NCBI GenBank assembly: GCA_020465985.1 | Contig: JAANYP010002881.1 | Coordinates: 1,444,632 to 1,508,631, forward strand | Reading direction: 5' to 3' | DNA: 64,000 nt | From: Centrapalus pauciflorus | Lineage: Eukaryota > Streptophyta > Magnoliopsida > Asterales > Asteraceae | Shown here: positions 50,527-63,863 of the stretch, one piece after another | Layout of the letters: each line of letters opens with the position of its first letter | How positions within the stretch are numbered: position 1 is the stretch's first letter | The notes under the pieces: generated by a model | The model's input: the letters and a program-made list of their open reading frames with translations, nothing else | The model's database searches: none | Told to the model about the DNA's origin: nothing | Made by a program: the position numbers and the translations under genes

Positions 50527-50607
<81 letters not shown>
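50236..50607. mobile_element. Inverted-repeat element between two (TA)n arrays
   Basis: The element (50268-50530) has ends GGGTTCAATGGAAAACCACT and inverted GGGTTCAATGGAAAACCACC, each directly abutting (TA)n (50236-50267 and 50531-50607). The interior repeats GATGCATCACGCGRGAWWTT-like units four to five times. No coding; translated IYIY repeats come from the TA arrays. Confidence 0.75.
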
Positions 50608-50609
<2 letters not shown>

Positions 50610-51325
50610 CTGTGAATAAATGAATAATTGTAAGATTTAAAGGACATTGCAATATGATTATGTACACCCCTCTCTTTTTAATTTTTACTAATCACATACT
50701 CTCTTACTCACATGATTTTGTTAATGACGTAAGATCTAATGTTTAAAAGTTAATCTACTCTCACATTAAGAATGCGGTGTATGATTAGTAATTGAGGATG
50801 TATCCATATAGATATAGAATTACCTGATTTAAAACATTATCTTTTGACATGTCAAGAAATTTATTCAAGTTTTGGTGCCAAAAAATTTGGAAGGGAAGTG
50901 GTCAAAGGAAAGGCGCAGACACGCTTTAATTAAGTTCTGGTACATACGTAGTGGACCGTACGCGCTTTCAGATCCCTTCATGTCTTTTGGATACTTGGAT
51001 CCTACCCCACTGGCCCACTTCTCTTTTAATTCTTTTTTTGTTTGTGGTTTATACTTCATGTAATTAGATTATTGTCACGTAATATATTATTTAACCTTTA
51101 TTTTTATTTTTCAATAAAATAGATAAACACGTCTCTAAAAATACTTGATACAATAGAATAAAGTAAAATTATATGAGATTTATAAATTTTTTTATTATAA
51201 AATAAGAACATTGATTTTCAATAAAAAGATAAAGTTTAGTGTAAATTTCATATTTTTACTTTCGTTATCAACATGATAAGAATCAGAAAAAGTTTAATAA
51301 CTATTATTTTATTTTCTTATAATAA
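50608..51325. other. Intergenic DNA without recognised feature
   Basis: AT-rich. The somewhat GC-richer part at 50870-51060 is open on both strands but resembles no known protein. Confidence 0.4.
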
Positions 51326-51948
51326 CTAGTTTATTACCCGCATATTACGCGGATATTTTTAGTATATATAAAATATAATAAATTAAAAGGTAAAGATATA
51401 AATATTAATTTTTTAAACAAAAGCGTATAAGAATTATATTATTATTTAATTTTATATATTTCTAAATGTATATGATTAGTTATTATTTTCTTATTTTTTT
51501 TTTAATTTTATTATATTATATTATTATTAATAAGTTAGTAAAGTATTAAATTTTGTTTGATTTGATTTGAACTTAAAAGTAGATTATATTATATTTGGAC
51601 AGATATAATTTAAATCTTTATTATTTTTAAAGCTTATAAATGTCACGTGTCGATTAATGGTGATAACACGTGGCTTAAAGTATAGTTACTCTTTTATTTG
51701 TATTTACAGATATATTAAATTTTTTATAAAATAAAAATCTGAAAACAATATGTTCAAAAAATATTGAGGGTAAATTTGGTCCTGGAAGTTGTTAAGATTT
51801 TAGTGGATTCATTCCTAAATTTCTATAATTAACTAAAAATTAAGTGTTAATTAATAAAAATCCTAATTTACAAATGTGATCACGCCATTTGGCATAATGT
51901 GAGGATGACAAGTGGCAAAACAGTTATTAATTTAATAGTATTTATAGA
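51326..51948 (-). mobile_element. Decayed Helitron-like element
   Basis: Minus-strand 3' end: hairpin CCGCGTAATATGCGG, GTAATAAA and CTAG (51329-51326) followed by T. The 5' side shows TCTATAAATACTATTAAATT and the subterminal GCCACTTGTCATCC of the same family. The base before TC is T rather than A, so this end is degenerate. Confidence 0.55.
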
Positions 51949-52448
51949 AGTGGATGTGTGCCAACGGATATTGATGAATAATATGACATCAACTTTTCAT
52001 AATAAATTATCTAAAATTTTTATATAATTCAACCTGTTTTCGTTTGTAGGAGTATCAAATTAGAACATAAAATAGGAGTATAAATATTTAAAAAGGTATG
52101 TAGTAATAGTTTCTACTTATATTAAATAGGCATGTGTCAAAAAATAGTAAGTTTTGTGATAAGAGTCTTTTAGTGATAATATATATTTAGAATGTAAAGT
52201 CTAAAGTTGTAATTAAATACATATTAATATATGTGTGTGTGTTTTGTCTATGCCATGAATACGAGTCACGGTGATATGTTTCCTTCTTGTGTGTGTCAAA
52301 TCTCGTGGGAAAAGGTTTGGTCTTCGTTTGAATTTTTAGGCTTAACGATTTTACGAGATGGTCATAAATTTATTTATTTATAGTAATGAAAATGTTAAAT
52401 CTGTGATGAAATATAAATCAAATTAGTAAATTACAACCATAAATTAAT

Positions 52449-53158
52449 GGGATATTTGTATGAAACAAAAAAATCAAGCTGGACCATTTTTGTATTAAAA
52501 TCTCCAATCATTTTTCATTCCACAAAAAACTCTCAACTAGTAAAATCACACATAAATGGGATATTACATGTTACATCCGGTTGAAACTCACTTGCCAACG
52601 TCAACAAGTCATCGGTGACTATCGATTTTTGCCAAAAAAAAAAGTAAATTTCAACAATAAAACACAGATTTGAAAAAAGAAATCAACAAGAAATATGGTT
52701 TTGAATCATAAAGCAACAATACACCTTCAATAAAAAAATACATCAACAAAAAAACACATATCGATCTTCGTATTCATTTTTGTTCAAGAAATAAGGTGGA
52801 TAGTCACGTAGGTGGTATGAAGTGGTTTAGGTTACCGTAAATGAGATTCGTGTGATTTTTAGGTTCGAATTCATGCTTGATGTTCATCTATTTGTGTATC
52901 GTCTTCTTCATCTTTCTAATCTTTATAATTTTCTAGTATGATTTGATTACTGAAGACAGGGTTCGTCGGACAAGTGAGTTCGCCGAAGAGAATGGTCGTC
53001 AAGCAAAAGGGTTGATCGATAGATTGTAACCAGTTTATCAGGTTGCATGTCTTTTTTTTATTAAAAAAAAACTCATTTTAATAAGTTTTAATCAGTTAGG
53101 GTTTGTGATTTTAATCACAAAAATGATTAAATTTGAAAATTTTTGCCATAATTTTTCC
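52449..53158. mobile_element. Mutator-like non-autonomous element (710 bp), inverted relative of 2824-3812
   Basis: It starts GGGATATTTGTATG, followed by AAGCTGGACCATTTTTGTAT and CATTCCACAAAAAACTC blocks that match the ends of the element in the CALS7 intron. Flanks TAAATTAAT (52440-52448) and TTAATTAAT (53159-53167) form a 9-bp duplication with one mismatch. The interior (GGACAAGTGAGTTCGCCG, TTCATGCTTGATGTTCATC, GATTGTAACC) matches the other copy in inverse orientation. No transposase. Confidence 0.75.
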
Positions 53159-53334
53159 TTAATTAATAACCTTAGTGTGGAGTAAACCAAACCGAAGATA
53201 AAACTCTTCAAAGAAATACAAATTATGTCTCACCAACATCGATTTCATGTAAACCATCTCTTTATGGTTTGCTCATTATAGTCTTACTTCACTAGTCACA
53301 TCAACAAAACAAAGATAATTTGATTAATTATTAT

Positions 53335-53645
53335 TAAATATTATATAGTGACGAAATATGTGATAAATTTATGAGGTGATTTATTGAAAAAACCTTGTCT
53401 GTTTTTTTATTAAATTCTGTAACTATTTTTTTCACTTAACCCCCTCCCTACCGTTAAAATCTCATAAAAATTTTAACCTTATGATTAAATATTATATAGT
53501 TGATGAAATATGTGATAAAATTGTGATTTTTTTAATGAAAAAATCTTAAACTTGTCTGTTTATCTTTATTACATTACATTACATCCAAAACTGTTTCTTT
53601 TTCTAACACCCCCTCCCTCCTCAACCGTTAAAATCTCACAAAAAT
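53335..53645 (+). repeat. Tandem duplication of about 150 bp
   Basis: Two diverged copies, near 53335-53475 and 53487-53645, share TATATAGT, GATGAAATATGTGATAAA, CTTGTCTGTTT, a CCCCCTCCCT block and CCGTTAAAATCTCA. Confidence 0.65.
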
Positions 53646-56130
53646 GATTTTTTGTGGACCTATAACCTGTTAAATCGGTTGCATCTTGATGATATGTATT
53701 TTTTAAATTTAATTTATTTAAAACTAAAAAACAATTGCCAATTCCCACCAACCAACCCGCCAATGACCCCTTCAAAGTCAAAAAAACAATTCCCTTCGCC
53801 GGCAACACTCTTGCTCTGGCAAATCTCCCTCACCGACAAACATCTCTGTGTTGAACCAGTTGTATGGATCTCTCTCCCTCACGATTCAGTCACCGTCAAT
53901 CCTAACCTTCAAATCTGAAGAACTCCGATGAACACCTGGATTTGAAGCTTAAAACTACAATGAAGAATAATATTAAGAAATCAAAGCTTCAGACTAAACC
54001 TAGTAAACTTGTGATTTTTACCATAAACCTGGAAACCTAGAAATCAAAGTTCCAAATCCAACTAAGAAATCGAAGCTTCAAATTCAACCCAGAAATCGAA
54101 GCTTCAGACGCATAATTAGAAAACGTGATTGATTCGATGGAGACGGAGGTTGAATCTGAGATAAAAGAGTCGGGCGGTGATACAAAAGTCAAAGTTGGCG
54201 ATGAAGGTGGGTACTAGAAATAAGAAATTGAAATCGAACATGACAAAATCTTGAAACTTGAGGTTTCCTGGACATGGTGGTTGACCGATCTTTAGGCGTA
54301 GTCATAAGAGGCAAAATGAAACAAATCATGGAAGAATAGACTCTTATGTTATATTAATGGATTTATGATGGAAGAATGATGATGATGATGGTGATGATAA
54401 AGGAATGAAAGACCTAATCGATTTTTTTTTTTTTTTTTTTTTTTGTAGTTTGGTGGATTTTTTATGCAAAATTTTCTAATAACATTTACACACGATGCTA
54501 CGTAAGTCTATTTTGTCATGTGAATGTCACATGTGTGTCACGTAAACATATCATTTTGTTATAAAGGTAACACACTAAATTTGTAGAATTTTAACAGTTA
54601 TGGAGTTTTCGAGTCAAAAACATGGTAGAGAGGTTCAATCGAAGAAGGCTAATAAGTTTATGGTATTTTCCAAAAATAATCCCTAAATTATATTTAGTGT
54701 ATGGCATGCGATGATATGATTTGGTTTTGATCTACATTTGTTTTTTGAGGTGAATAATATCTTGTCATTTTTGGTTTTTGGCTTCAATGAAAATGACGGT
54801 TGGTTTGTCCTGTTCATAGATTTTGTCTGATTATAATTGTAAAAGTAGATTCTAAAACAAAAGTAGGGTCGGGTGTCGGGACCAGAAATTCTTATATAAT
54901 TCTTAAGATTGACAAAAAAATAATTATATATTGATACTAAAAACTGTTTAAAAATCTAACAAGAAATAAAAATTATTTATTGAATTTGAAAAATTAATTA
55001 TCAAAGATAACTTGGGGTTGTTTGTTTATCTATTTATGAAATCATTCAAAGATAAAATGACCTATTAATGATTCCATTAAGAGGTAAACAAACAGTGCCT
55101 AACTATGCCCTTTATATTTTTGTTTCCCTTTATTAGTATAATATTTGGGTCATTGCCCATTGAGCTTTTAGGGTTTTGCATTCTAAGGTTTTGTAATCTG
55201 TATATGGAGTTATTATCATGTATTCTATTGATTCAATTGTATTGTATTCTTCTCTTGTTTCCACAATAAACCATTTAATCATTCGGTCGTATACATCATC
55301 CTTAAAAACAGATGCCATATATGGGTTCTTGGTTCCTGGTTTTTAGAATGTTTGGTTCAGGTTTAATTGGGACTGATCCATTTTCTAACTTTGGATTGTA
55401 AAAGTCAAGATTAAACCACATCAAACAAATTTTATACTGTTACAAAAACCACATCAATTTGCAAAATCCAACAAAAAGTTAGACAACTATTCATCCGTTA
55501 AATCATTTATTTTTAACTCACAAGACCAATATTGGATTAATACATTAACAAATCCACACCCCTTGTAGTATTTTGAAACATAATCCTAGATATGTATCAT
55601 GTAATGTGGGTTTCCGTTTTATAGACATAATCAATAAAAAAGCTGGATATCTGTTTACCAAAAAAGAAAAAAGGCTATAGAAGTAATGTTGTAATTTTTT
55701 TGTTAATGTTACGCATAAATGTAGTTACTTGAAAGCGAATTACGGACATACGAGATTCCAAAGTGAGCCTTCAATATTTGCCAGTCGAGAGCTTGAAAGC
55801 TCCAAAATTGTTAAAAACGAGCCAGGAAACCATTCTCGACATCCAACAACTCGAACCTGATATTGACCCAACTATTTTGCCCATTGTCATCGATTTTATC
55901 CTCCCCTCCATGGCCATATTTACCCATCCTATTGTCATTACTTATTAGTCATGTTTTTAACCCAAGAACATAACACCCTGCACCTATTGATGCAGACTCT
56001 GAATATTACATATTTTTATGTGATTTATACATGGTCTATACTGTATAGATACGAATTACACAAAATATCTCACTTCAGATTTATACTACAATATACAAGT
56101 ATATATATACCAAGTACCTGAGAAGCTGCA
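53646..56130. other. Intergenic region downstream of the HSP20-like gene
   Basis: At 53740-53920 a C-rich, coding-like patch (CCGGCAACACTC, CTCACCGACAAACATC) has no family match and may be a captured gene fragment. A T-run of about 23 lies at 54421-54444. At 55012-55100 an 88-bp MITE-like palindrome has ends TTGGGGTTGTTTGTTTA and inverted AGGCACTGTTTGTTTACC. A 61-codon frame at 55763-55948 is not recognised. The rest is AT-rich. Confidence 0.4.
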
Positions 56131-58428
56131 TCACCAGACTGGCACTCGAAGTTTAGGAACTGTAATACGCAAAAGTCCATCCCTGCACAAGTAACACTCT
56201 TATCAACATCATGTTAATTCGGGAAGCTCACTGGTTCTATTTACGAAAATATTGTATGCAAATCCATCACGGCCCCAAAGAGCCACCAGACATCAGGGTC
56301 ACAGTTTTAGCATATAAAGTTAACGACTAGGATAAGAACAAATGCTGAAATTGCTAACTTACAAAAACTCAGCTGACACGGAATCTGGGTTCACGTCGAA
56401 GGGCAGTGGCCATGTAATTTCAAAGGGTCCTTCTAGAATCTCCCTTCGGTTATATTCAGAGCTCGTGCGATCACTTAAAGAGTAGGCTGTAGTCCTGCCC
56501 TTAGTTGTTTGTACAGTAAGGCTATCAACAAGTTTTTTCAGCAATAATTAGAATTTAAAAGATCACATAGATGTATACCAGAACCATCATGCCATACCAT
56601 ACAGTTAGAGCAATGTTATGCGCTATAAACACATGCTTTAACGAAATAATCTTACGTGGTGTTATCGACTTCAAGTCTTATGTCATCTATACTAAACCCT
56701 GGCAGTTCTATCAGCAGAACATATCTTCCTCCAAATTCTGCAACGTCCATCCTCGGGGATAGTTTTTTCTCAAGTCCTGTATCATAGGAAGTGTCGGTGT
56801 GGAAATTTTAGATGAACTAAGTAACGCTGCTGATGGGTCAAAGCTCACATGTCATGTGGGAAATTGGATTACCGAGAAGTTTAGTAGCATGGGTGTTGTT
56901 CTTGGGGGTGAACTGCGTTGGTGCGTCTGTGACTCTTTCTATGGTTGTTCTGGCAAACTTAGGTGGCTGTGAAGAAGGTAACCTGTAGCCTCCAACAGCA
57001 TGTTGAAGGTTTCTAACTTTTGGGACATCAGAATTAATGCTGGCTGGCTGAGAAAACAAGGGTGTCGCAAGTTTGGGAGGGCCATCTTTATGGCAGACAG
57101 TGGGCGTGAGAAGCACACTTGACTGCCCAGAACAATCCTAACAAAGCAAAGATGAATGTTAAATGCTTGATTCAAAAGAAGAGGTACAATACGTCGATTG
57201 AGATTAAACCTCTTGATGATACAAGGTACCAATTGATATGAATTTTGTTACAAAACATTTTCATTCCAGAATTGTTTTTCCTAAGCGGTCAATTAACATG
57301 TACACCCTGTTAGTCGCAAGACTCAAACCCACAACTAGTGGTTCAATTGACTTATTAGTTCCTAACAGTTGGACCAAATGCCATGTTCCCAGTATTGTTA
57401 CTTGTTGGTTACTAAAAGTTAGCAAGTATACACTTTTAAGTTGAAAGCCGGTTAGTTTAACATCAAAACAAATGTATACAGTATACACCATTTCCAACAA
57501 AAAGATAAGGGTATATCGGGGAAATTTAACCTTTTCAGTTGAAGCTTGCCTCATGAAACAACCTTGGGACCTTGAATCTTGTCTGGCAAAATGCATACTA
57601 TTATCACATCTCCTCTTGATAGTGGTTAAAGCACCACTGCAATTCTGAGGAAATAAAGGTAATCAAACGAGTGAAATTTATAGAACATACAAATGTTCAG
57701 CAAAACAAAGAATCAAAGATAACGTAGTGTCACTAGATCTTCATACAAACAGCCAATGGGGCATCCATCGATATTAATGGATCAAATTAAAGCATCCAAC
57801 CTAATGACCTATCACTATAGTCTTCAGATCATGCTTCTTGGTTTGGACTGTTTGCATAACAGCATAACCTCATGATCTCAAATTTCTTCTTTTCGTGGAA
57901 ATAGGAGTATATTTATATTATATAATTCTGCTTACACCATTGCATGTAGGTGAAGAACATGCATAAACCATGAGTATCTAAATTACAATCTGTAAGCATA
58001 CCAACAGTGCAAACGATAATAGAATCAATAAAAAGGGTAACATTTTGACCCCTTTGGTGGGGTTGTGAATGAAATATGGTAACATATATTATATGTACAC
58101 ATCAACTATTCTTCGAGCAAACAATCTAATTATGATTACAGACTACGAATACACATAAACTATTCTTCAATTCTGAATCAGTTGGTTGACAGGACAGGCG
58201 AATTCAAAAAAAACAAACACATCGAAAATCAAAACCACAATCTCCCGAAATATTTCAGCTTTAATAGTAATCTAAATAATTTTCGGCTCATATCAGTGAA
58301 ATTAAACGCAATACGAGAGAGAGAGAGAGAATTACCAGAGGGAAGATATGAGTGGCAGGTATATTATCGGCGGCAGAAAAGTGAGCAGTAATCATCTCAA
58401 CTCTCCGTCTCGCCGTTTCACTCTCCAT
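56131..58428 (-). CDS. HSP20-like (alpha-crystallin/small heat-shock fold) protein with long N-terminal extension
   Basis: Exons (minus): 58428-58336, 57644-57531, 57137-56873, 56776-56656, 56521-56363 and 56182-56131. All borders are GT-AG and the phases agree; the sum is 804 nt, 267 aa. The C-terminal 100 residues fold as an alpha-crystallin/CS-type beta-sandwich by pattern: MDVAEFGGRYVLLIELPGF-like strand pair, SIDDIRLEVDNTTLTVQTTK, GPFEITWPLPFDVNPDSVS and AEFLDGLLRITVPKL, ending VPVW. Residues 1-157 are a low-complexity Cys-, Ser- and basic-residue-rich extension (NCSGALTT, RRCDNSMHFARQ, GYRLPSSQPPKFAR), unlike classical 16-18-kDa small heat-shock proteins. Plants have a group of such HSP20-like proteins of poorly known function. 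Chaperone activity is an inference. A short (GA)n run flanks the exon 1 donor. The start ATG is the first in frame and the 5' side holds a (GA)/(CT)-rich leader. Confidence 0.85.
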
Positions 58429-58808
58429 CTCGCTGCTGAGTGCTGCTCCTTCTGCTTCACTGGAAGCTCAACAGTTCTCCTTATATGCAAATAATGATTT
58501 TTTTTTTCAAAAAAATTAATTTTATGGGTGGTATACAATAACGTGTCCTCCACCTCAATCAGTCTTTCAGGTTTCACCGGACACCGGGTGCTTTGAATGG
58601 GTCGGGTTGTATCAAACCGCTTCATGATTCATTCATAATCATCACACAAAAGTGTTAGGTTAACCTTGAAAAATGAAATGTTAAAATTTGTTATTTTTAT
58701 ATTGGCTAATTAATTATAAAAAACTAATTTCTATTAATATAGTAATAATGATAAGTTAGAACTTAGAAATAGACATTTATGGATAATTAATTATACCGTT
58801 AATATATA

Positions 58809-58880
58809 CTAGTTTATTAACATACTTGTTATGTGAATATGCTTAATAAATAATTATTATACAAAATGTGTTTTAAGCAT
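58809..58880 (-). mobile_element. Helitron-like 3' end remnant next to a (TA)n array
   Basis: Minus-strand sequence CACATAACAAGTATGTTAATAAACTAG followed by T resembles the hairpin-plus-CTAG end of the family above. The rest of the element is absent; a (TA)n array starts at 58881. Confidence 0.35.
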
Positions 58881-59763
<883 letters not shown>

Positions 59764-59859
<96 letters not shown>

Positions 59860-60274
59860 GGTTCAAAAAGGTACCTCTCGAAATCAAGTGTACCCGAAGG
59901 TACCAACCTTAAAAAACTTTTTCTTAATTTTTTTTTCTCATAACCTTGTTTAAATTAATGTTATACACATGATATATGAATTTCACATACATTCAGACTT
60001 TCTGTGTCCTAAAAAATTATGTGAATGCTCAATGCATATTTATGTGAATGGTCATCCATGTGAATGGTCATTTCACGCAATGTGAATGGTGTGAATGACC
60101 ATTCACATGATCTTTTTTTATCATTCACAAGATTTATGATGTTGCTCCTTTTGAAAAAAAGTCTTATAATGTTGTCTTATACATGTCTATTCAAAAAAAA
60201 AAAATATGTGAATGATCATTCACATTAGGGTACGCTGGGTACGCTGGAATCTCATAGGTACGCTGATGAACCTG

Positions 60275-60275
<1 letters not shown>
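59764..60275. mobile_element. (TA)n array and second inverted-repeat element
   Basis: The (TA)n array at 59764-59856 is followed by a 419-bp element (59857-60275) with ends CAGGTTCAAAAAGGTACC and inverted CAGGTTCATCAGCGTACC. The interior has direct and inverted GTGAATGGTCAT/ATGACCATTCAC words at 60042-60110. Its left third matches 47738-47891. Confidence 0.75.
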
Positions 60276-60373
<98 letters not shown>

Positions 60374-61159
60374 AGGTTCTATGGGGCACCATATGCATCG
60401 GGAACCAAATGGGAACCAAAAATGCATTGCTTGTTTACAAATGATGCAATAAGGGTAATATTGGAATACTTTATTTGAAAAAAATTAATTATTCTTTTAA
60501 TTAATAGATTATGATTAAAATAAGAAACTAAATCAATCTCATTAACCATTCTCCATATATTATTCCCCCTCTCTCTCTCTCTCACACACACACACAATCG
60601 ATCGACGAGTTTGAGAAGACGATGATGAGATGAAGATGAAAATGATGCATCACGTTGAACTCATGAACCTATGAACGTATACGATGTGAAGAAGACGAAT
60701 ACGAAGATGCACAGTATGAACACGATGATGCATAACCTGGTGCTCCATATGAACACGATGATGCATAACCCGGGAAAGATAAATACGAAGATGCACAGTC
60801 AATGAAGATGATGAAGCATCATGTTGGATTTTTGTTCAATTGGAATTTTTTAATTTTAGTAGTGCATTTTATAATTTTATTAGCATTTAATACTTGATTA
60901 TTGAATTAAATATTCAATCAATATAAATTTAATTTTGAGTTGACTTGATATATTATTTTTTCCGAAAATACCCTTATGCACATCTAATATGTAAATCGTG
61001 CATCATAATGCGTTCACAAATTTCATCTTTATTACCCTTTTGCCATTGTAATCTTAGCCATTCATTTTCTAGATCTAACGGTGTATATGGGTTCCTAAGT
61101 TGCACGATGCACACAGGTGCCCCATAGAACCTATCCCTATATATATATATATATATATA
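60276..61159. mobile_element. TA-array-flanked inverted-repeat element, copy B
   Basis: The (TA)n array at 60276-60371 is followed by the element 60372-61138 and then (TA)n at 61139-61159. The ends are AGGTTCTATGGGGCACCATA and inverted AGGTTCTATGGGGCACCTGT. It matches copy A in inverse orientation at both ends; examples are GCATTGCTTGTTTACAAA and CACCGTTAGATCTAGAA. The interior has GATGATGCATAACC and GAAGATGCACAGT duplications. Confidence 0.8.
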
Positions 61160-62486
61160 CTTTATCTTTAGTAGAAACGTAATATTTCAATATTAAAATT
61201 AGGATCTTAAAAAACATTTAAACATCAATGATCAATTCCATTAATATGGTTACAAAATTGATTTTATGGATGTGAATTCTTTAATACAATAGTTCTGTTT
61301 CAAATAAATATGCAAAAAATATATTGAATTACCGAAATAAATTGTTTTAAAACATCAAGTTTAATTGCTTTTTTAAATGGTGTACTTGTACATTGAGTCG
61401 CCATCCCTGTGATTTCAGAACATAATTTTTTAATAATATACTTAGAAAATGACAAAATATTTTGTTAAATATTTTTAGTGACAGGATTTTATCACTTTCA
61501 TATAAAAAATTTAATGTTTAGATCATGTTCGTGATATAATAAATGGCCATAACGTGATTAATGAATAATTTGATTAGGATGTGTTAATTGTAATATTTTG
61601 TTTTGTTTGTTTGGATGATGGTATAGGTCCTAAAAACTCACTTTATATTTAGAGTTAGTTGCTTAAAAATCTTTTTATTAATCGTCAATTGCAAATTTTG
61701 TTCTTTTTTTTTTGTTCAAAAAATTGCATTAACAGTGCTTTTTATCTACCAAATGTTTTAATTTTAAGGGGCGTTTCGTTCACAGGATGTTTTCAGAAGA
61801 AATGAAATCTGTCAAATGAATGAAAAGTTGAATGAAATGAAATGGAATTAAATTTCATTCATTGTTGTTTGATTGACGGGAATGGGACAACAATAAGCAA
61901 AACATAATTAAAAAAATTGTACGATTAAGATCAGATCAACGATAATGAGATCTAAAATCTAAGTTTGAGCTTAACTTGTTCGTCGTTTAGTCAGCGAGAA
62001 ACACAAATCGACGTGGAAATTGAATTAGAAATCTGACGAAGAAGTTGTATCAAAGAGAACAAGTTCAAATGCTTCCAGATCTTTGATCAATTATTTGAGC
62101 CTTCGAGAAAGTTTAGACACTTCCAGATCTTTTACCGCCATCAACATGAAGAAGTTCAAATGAGAAACACAATCAATTTGTGTTTAGTTAGTGATAAACA
62201 CAAATCAATATGGAAGAGAGTTCAGACAATTTCTTGAGCCTTCGAGAGTTCAGACGTTTTCCAAATCTTCGACCACTGACGGAGACAAAAACAATCGATT
62301 TCCAGATTTTATGATGAAGGCAAATGTGGCGATGGTGGTTCGTCTCCATTAAAGACAGTGCTTCTTTAATCGTGTCATTTGTTATTCATTTTCTTGAGTT
62401 CCTAAGTTTTATTTCTCCGAAGTTGCTTCCAAATATTCAATCATCTAACACATATGAATATGGTGGTTCGTCTCCGAAGTTTCTTA
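61160..62486. other. AT-rich intergenic DNA with decayed repeats
   Basis: At 61770 GGGGCGTTTCGTTCACAGG and the nearby ATGAAATGAAATGGAATT resemble a hAT-type MITE end; no second end was found. At 62030-62290 a segment with AACACAAATC, TTCCAGATCTTT and AGCCTTCGAGA is repeated twice with changes. No gene. Confidence 0.4.
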
Positions 62487-63863
62487 AGGGATAATTACAA
62501 AAATAGCCAAATCTCAAGGGTTTATTCACTTTTTAGCCACTTTTTATCCATTTTACCAAAATAGCCACAATTTACGTGACCACATTTACGTGATAGCGAC
62601 AGTTTACGTGACTTGTACTTTTTTTTTCATTTTTTAATGAATTACGTTACAAAAGTAGCTTGGTCACGTAAATTATTGTACTTTACGTGACCATTTTAAA
62701 TTTTTTTGTCCCTTCCCAAGAAATAGTTGGTGGGATGTCTTTTCAATACTTGTACTTTTTTTTATTTTTTAATGCATTACGTTACAAAAGTAGCTTGGTC
62801 ACGTAAATTATTGTACTTTACGTAAATTATTGTACTTTACGTGACCATTTTAAATTTTTTTTTGTCCCTTCCCAAGAAATAGTTGGTGGGATGTCTTTTC
62901 AATACTTGTACTTTTTTTTCATTTTTTAATGCATTACGTTACAAAAGTAGCTTGGTCACGTAAATTATCGTAATTTACGTGACCATTTTAAATTTTTGCT
63001 CCATCCCAATAAAAAGTAATGATTACTAAAAAAATATTTTTTAACATTTCATTAGTTACCGTCTCTTATAACAAAATTACCATTTCGTGATTGTCACGAA
63101 ATAAAGCATTCTCCGGCAATCCTCTTCTCCGGCGAGCCTTTGTTCTCCGGCTTTCTTCTCCGTCTGAAACGCAACCATTCGGCGTCTCAAAACCGTTTTT
63201 ATCCTCTTCTCCGTTGCTCAAAACCCTGTTTATCCTCTTCTTCTCCGGCGAGCCTAAACCCTAACAAACTTCAAACCCAACCATCCAAACCCTAACTAAC
63301 TTCAAACGCAACCATCAAAACACTAACCGAAAGGAGGAAAGGACGCAGGCTATTGAAGGAGAAAAGAACGCAGAGGGAAGAAAATGTAAAATTTCTTACA
63401 CCAAACACATTTGAAGTTCTTAAATTTCTTACACCAAAGAACGCCGGTGCTGCTTGCTTCGCCGGTACGATCTGCTTCGCCGGTGCTGATCTGCTTCGCC
63501 GGTGATGGTTCGTCTGCTTCCCGGTGGAGTAAAAGAGAAAAGAAGGGTTTATCTAAGAAGAAGGTAAATTTTTGGGTAGGTGAAATATTAAATGGTGAAT
63601 TTACATTGAAAAGACATCCCACCAACTATTTCTTGGGAAGGAGCAAAAATTTAAAATGGTCACGTAAAGTACAATAATTTACGTGACCAAGCTACTATTG
63701 TAACGTAATGCATTAAAAAATGAAAAAAAAAGTACAAGTCACGTAAACTATGGCTATCACGTAAATGTGGTCACGTAAATTGTGGTTATTTTGGTAAAAT
63801 GCATAAAAAGTGGCTAAAAAGTGAATAAATCCTTGAGATTTGGCTATTTTTGTAATTATCCCT
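62487..63863. mobile_element. Long-TIR Mutator-like/foldback element (about 1.38 kb)
   Basis: The ends AGGGATAATTACAAAAATAG pair exactly in inverted form, and the arms stay similar for over 250 bp (AGCCAAATCTCAAGG, CCACATTTACGTGATAGC, AGCTTGGTCACGTAAATT). The left arm has been expanded into three tandem copies of a unit of about 140 bp (62610-62995) containing TTACGTTACAAAAGTAGCTT and GTGGGATGTCTTTTCAAT; the right arm has one copy. The centre (63100-63560) is GC-richer, with CTCCGGCGAGCC repeats and four TCTGCTTCGCCGGT-like units. Open frames there are not recognisable proteins. No clear 9-bp duplication. Confidence 0.75.

Noticed and set aside
50429..50647. Open frames coding long Ile-Tyr repeats (also at 58866, 59645-59953, 60191-60478)
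   Set aside because: They are translations of (TA)n arrays, open in several frames on both strands, with no start context or family.
55763..55948. 61-codon frame with ordinary composition
   Set aside because: No recognisable motif, splice context or neighbour; cannot be told from chance.
63411..63677. 88-codon frame in the long-TIR element
   Set aside because: Its end reads through the inverted repeat arm and its start through short tandem repeats; no protein family is recognised.
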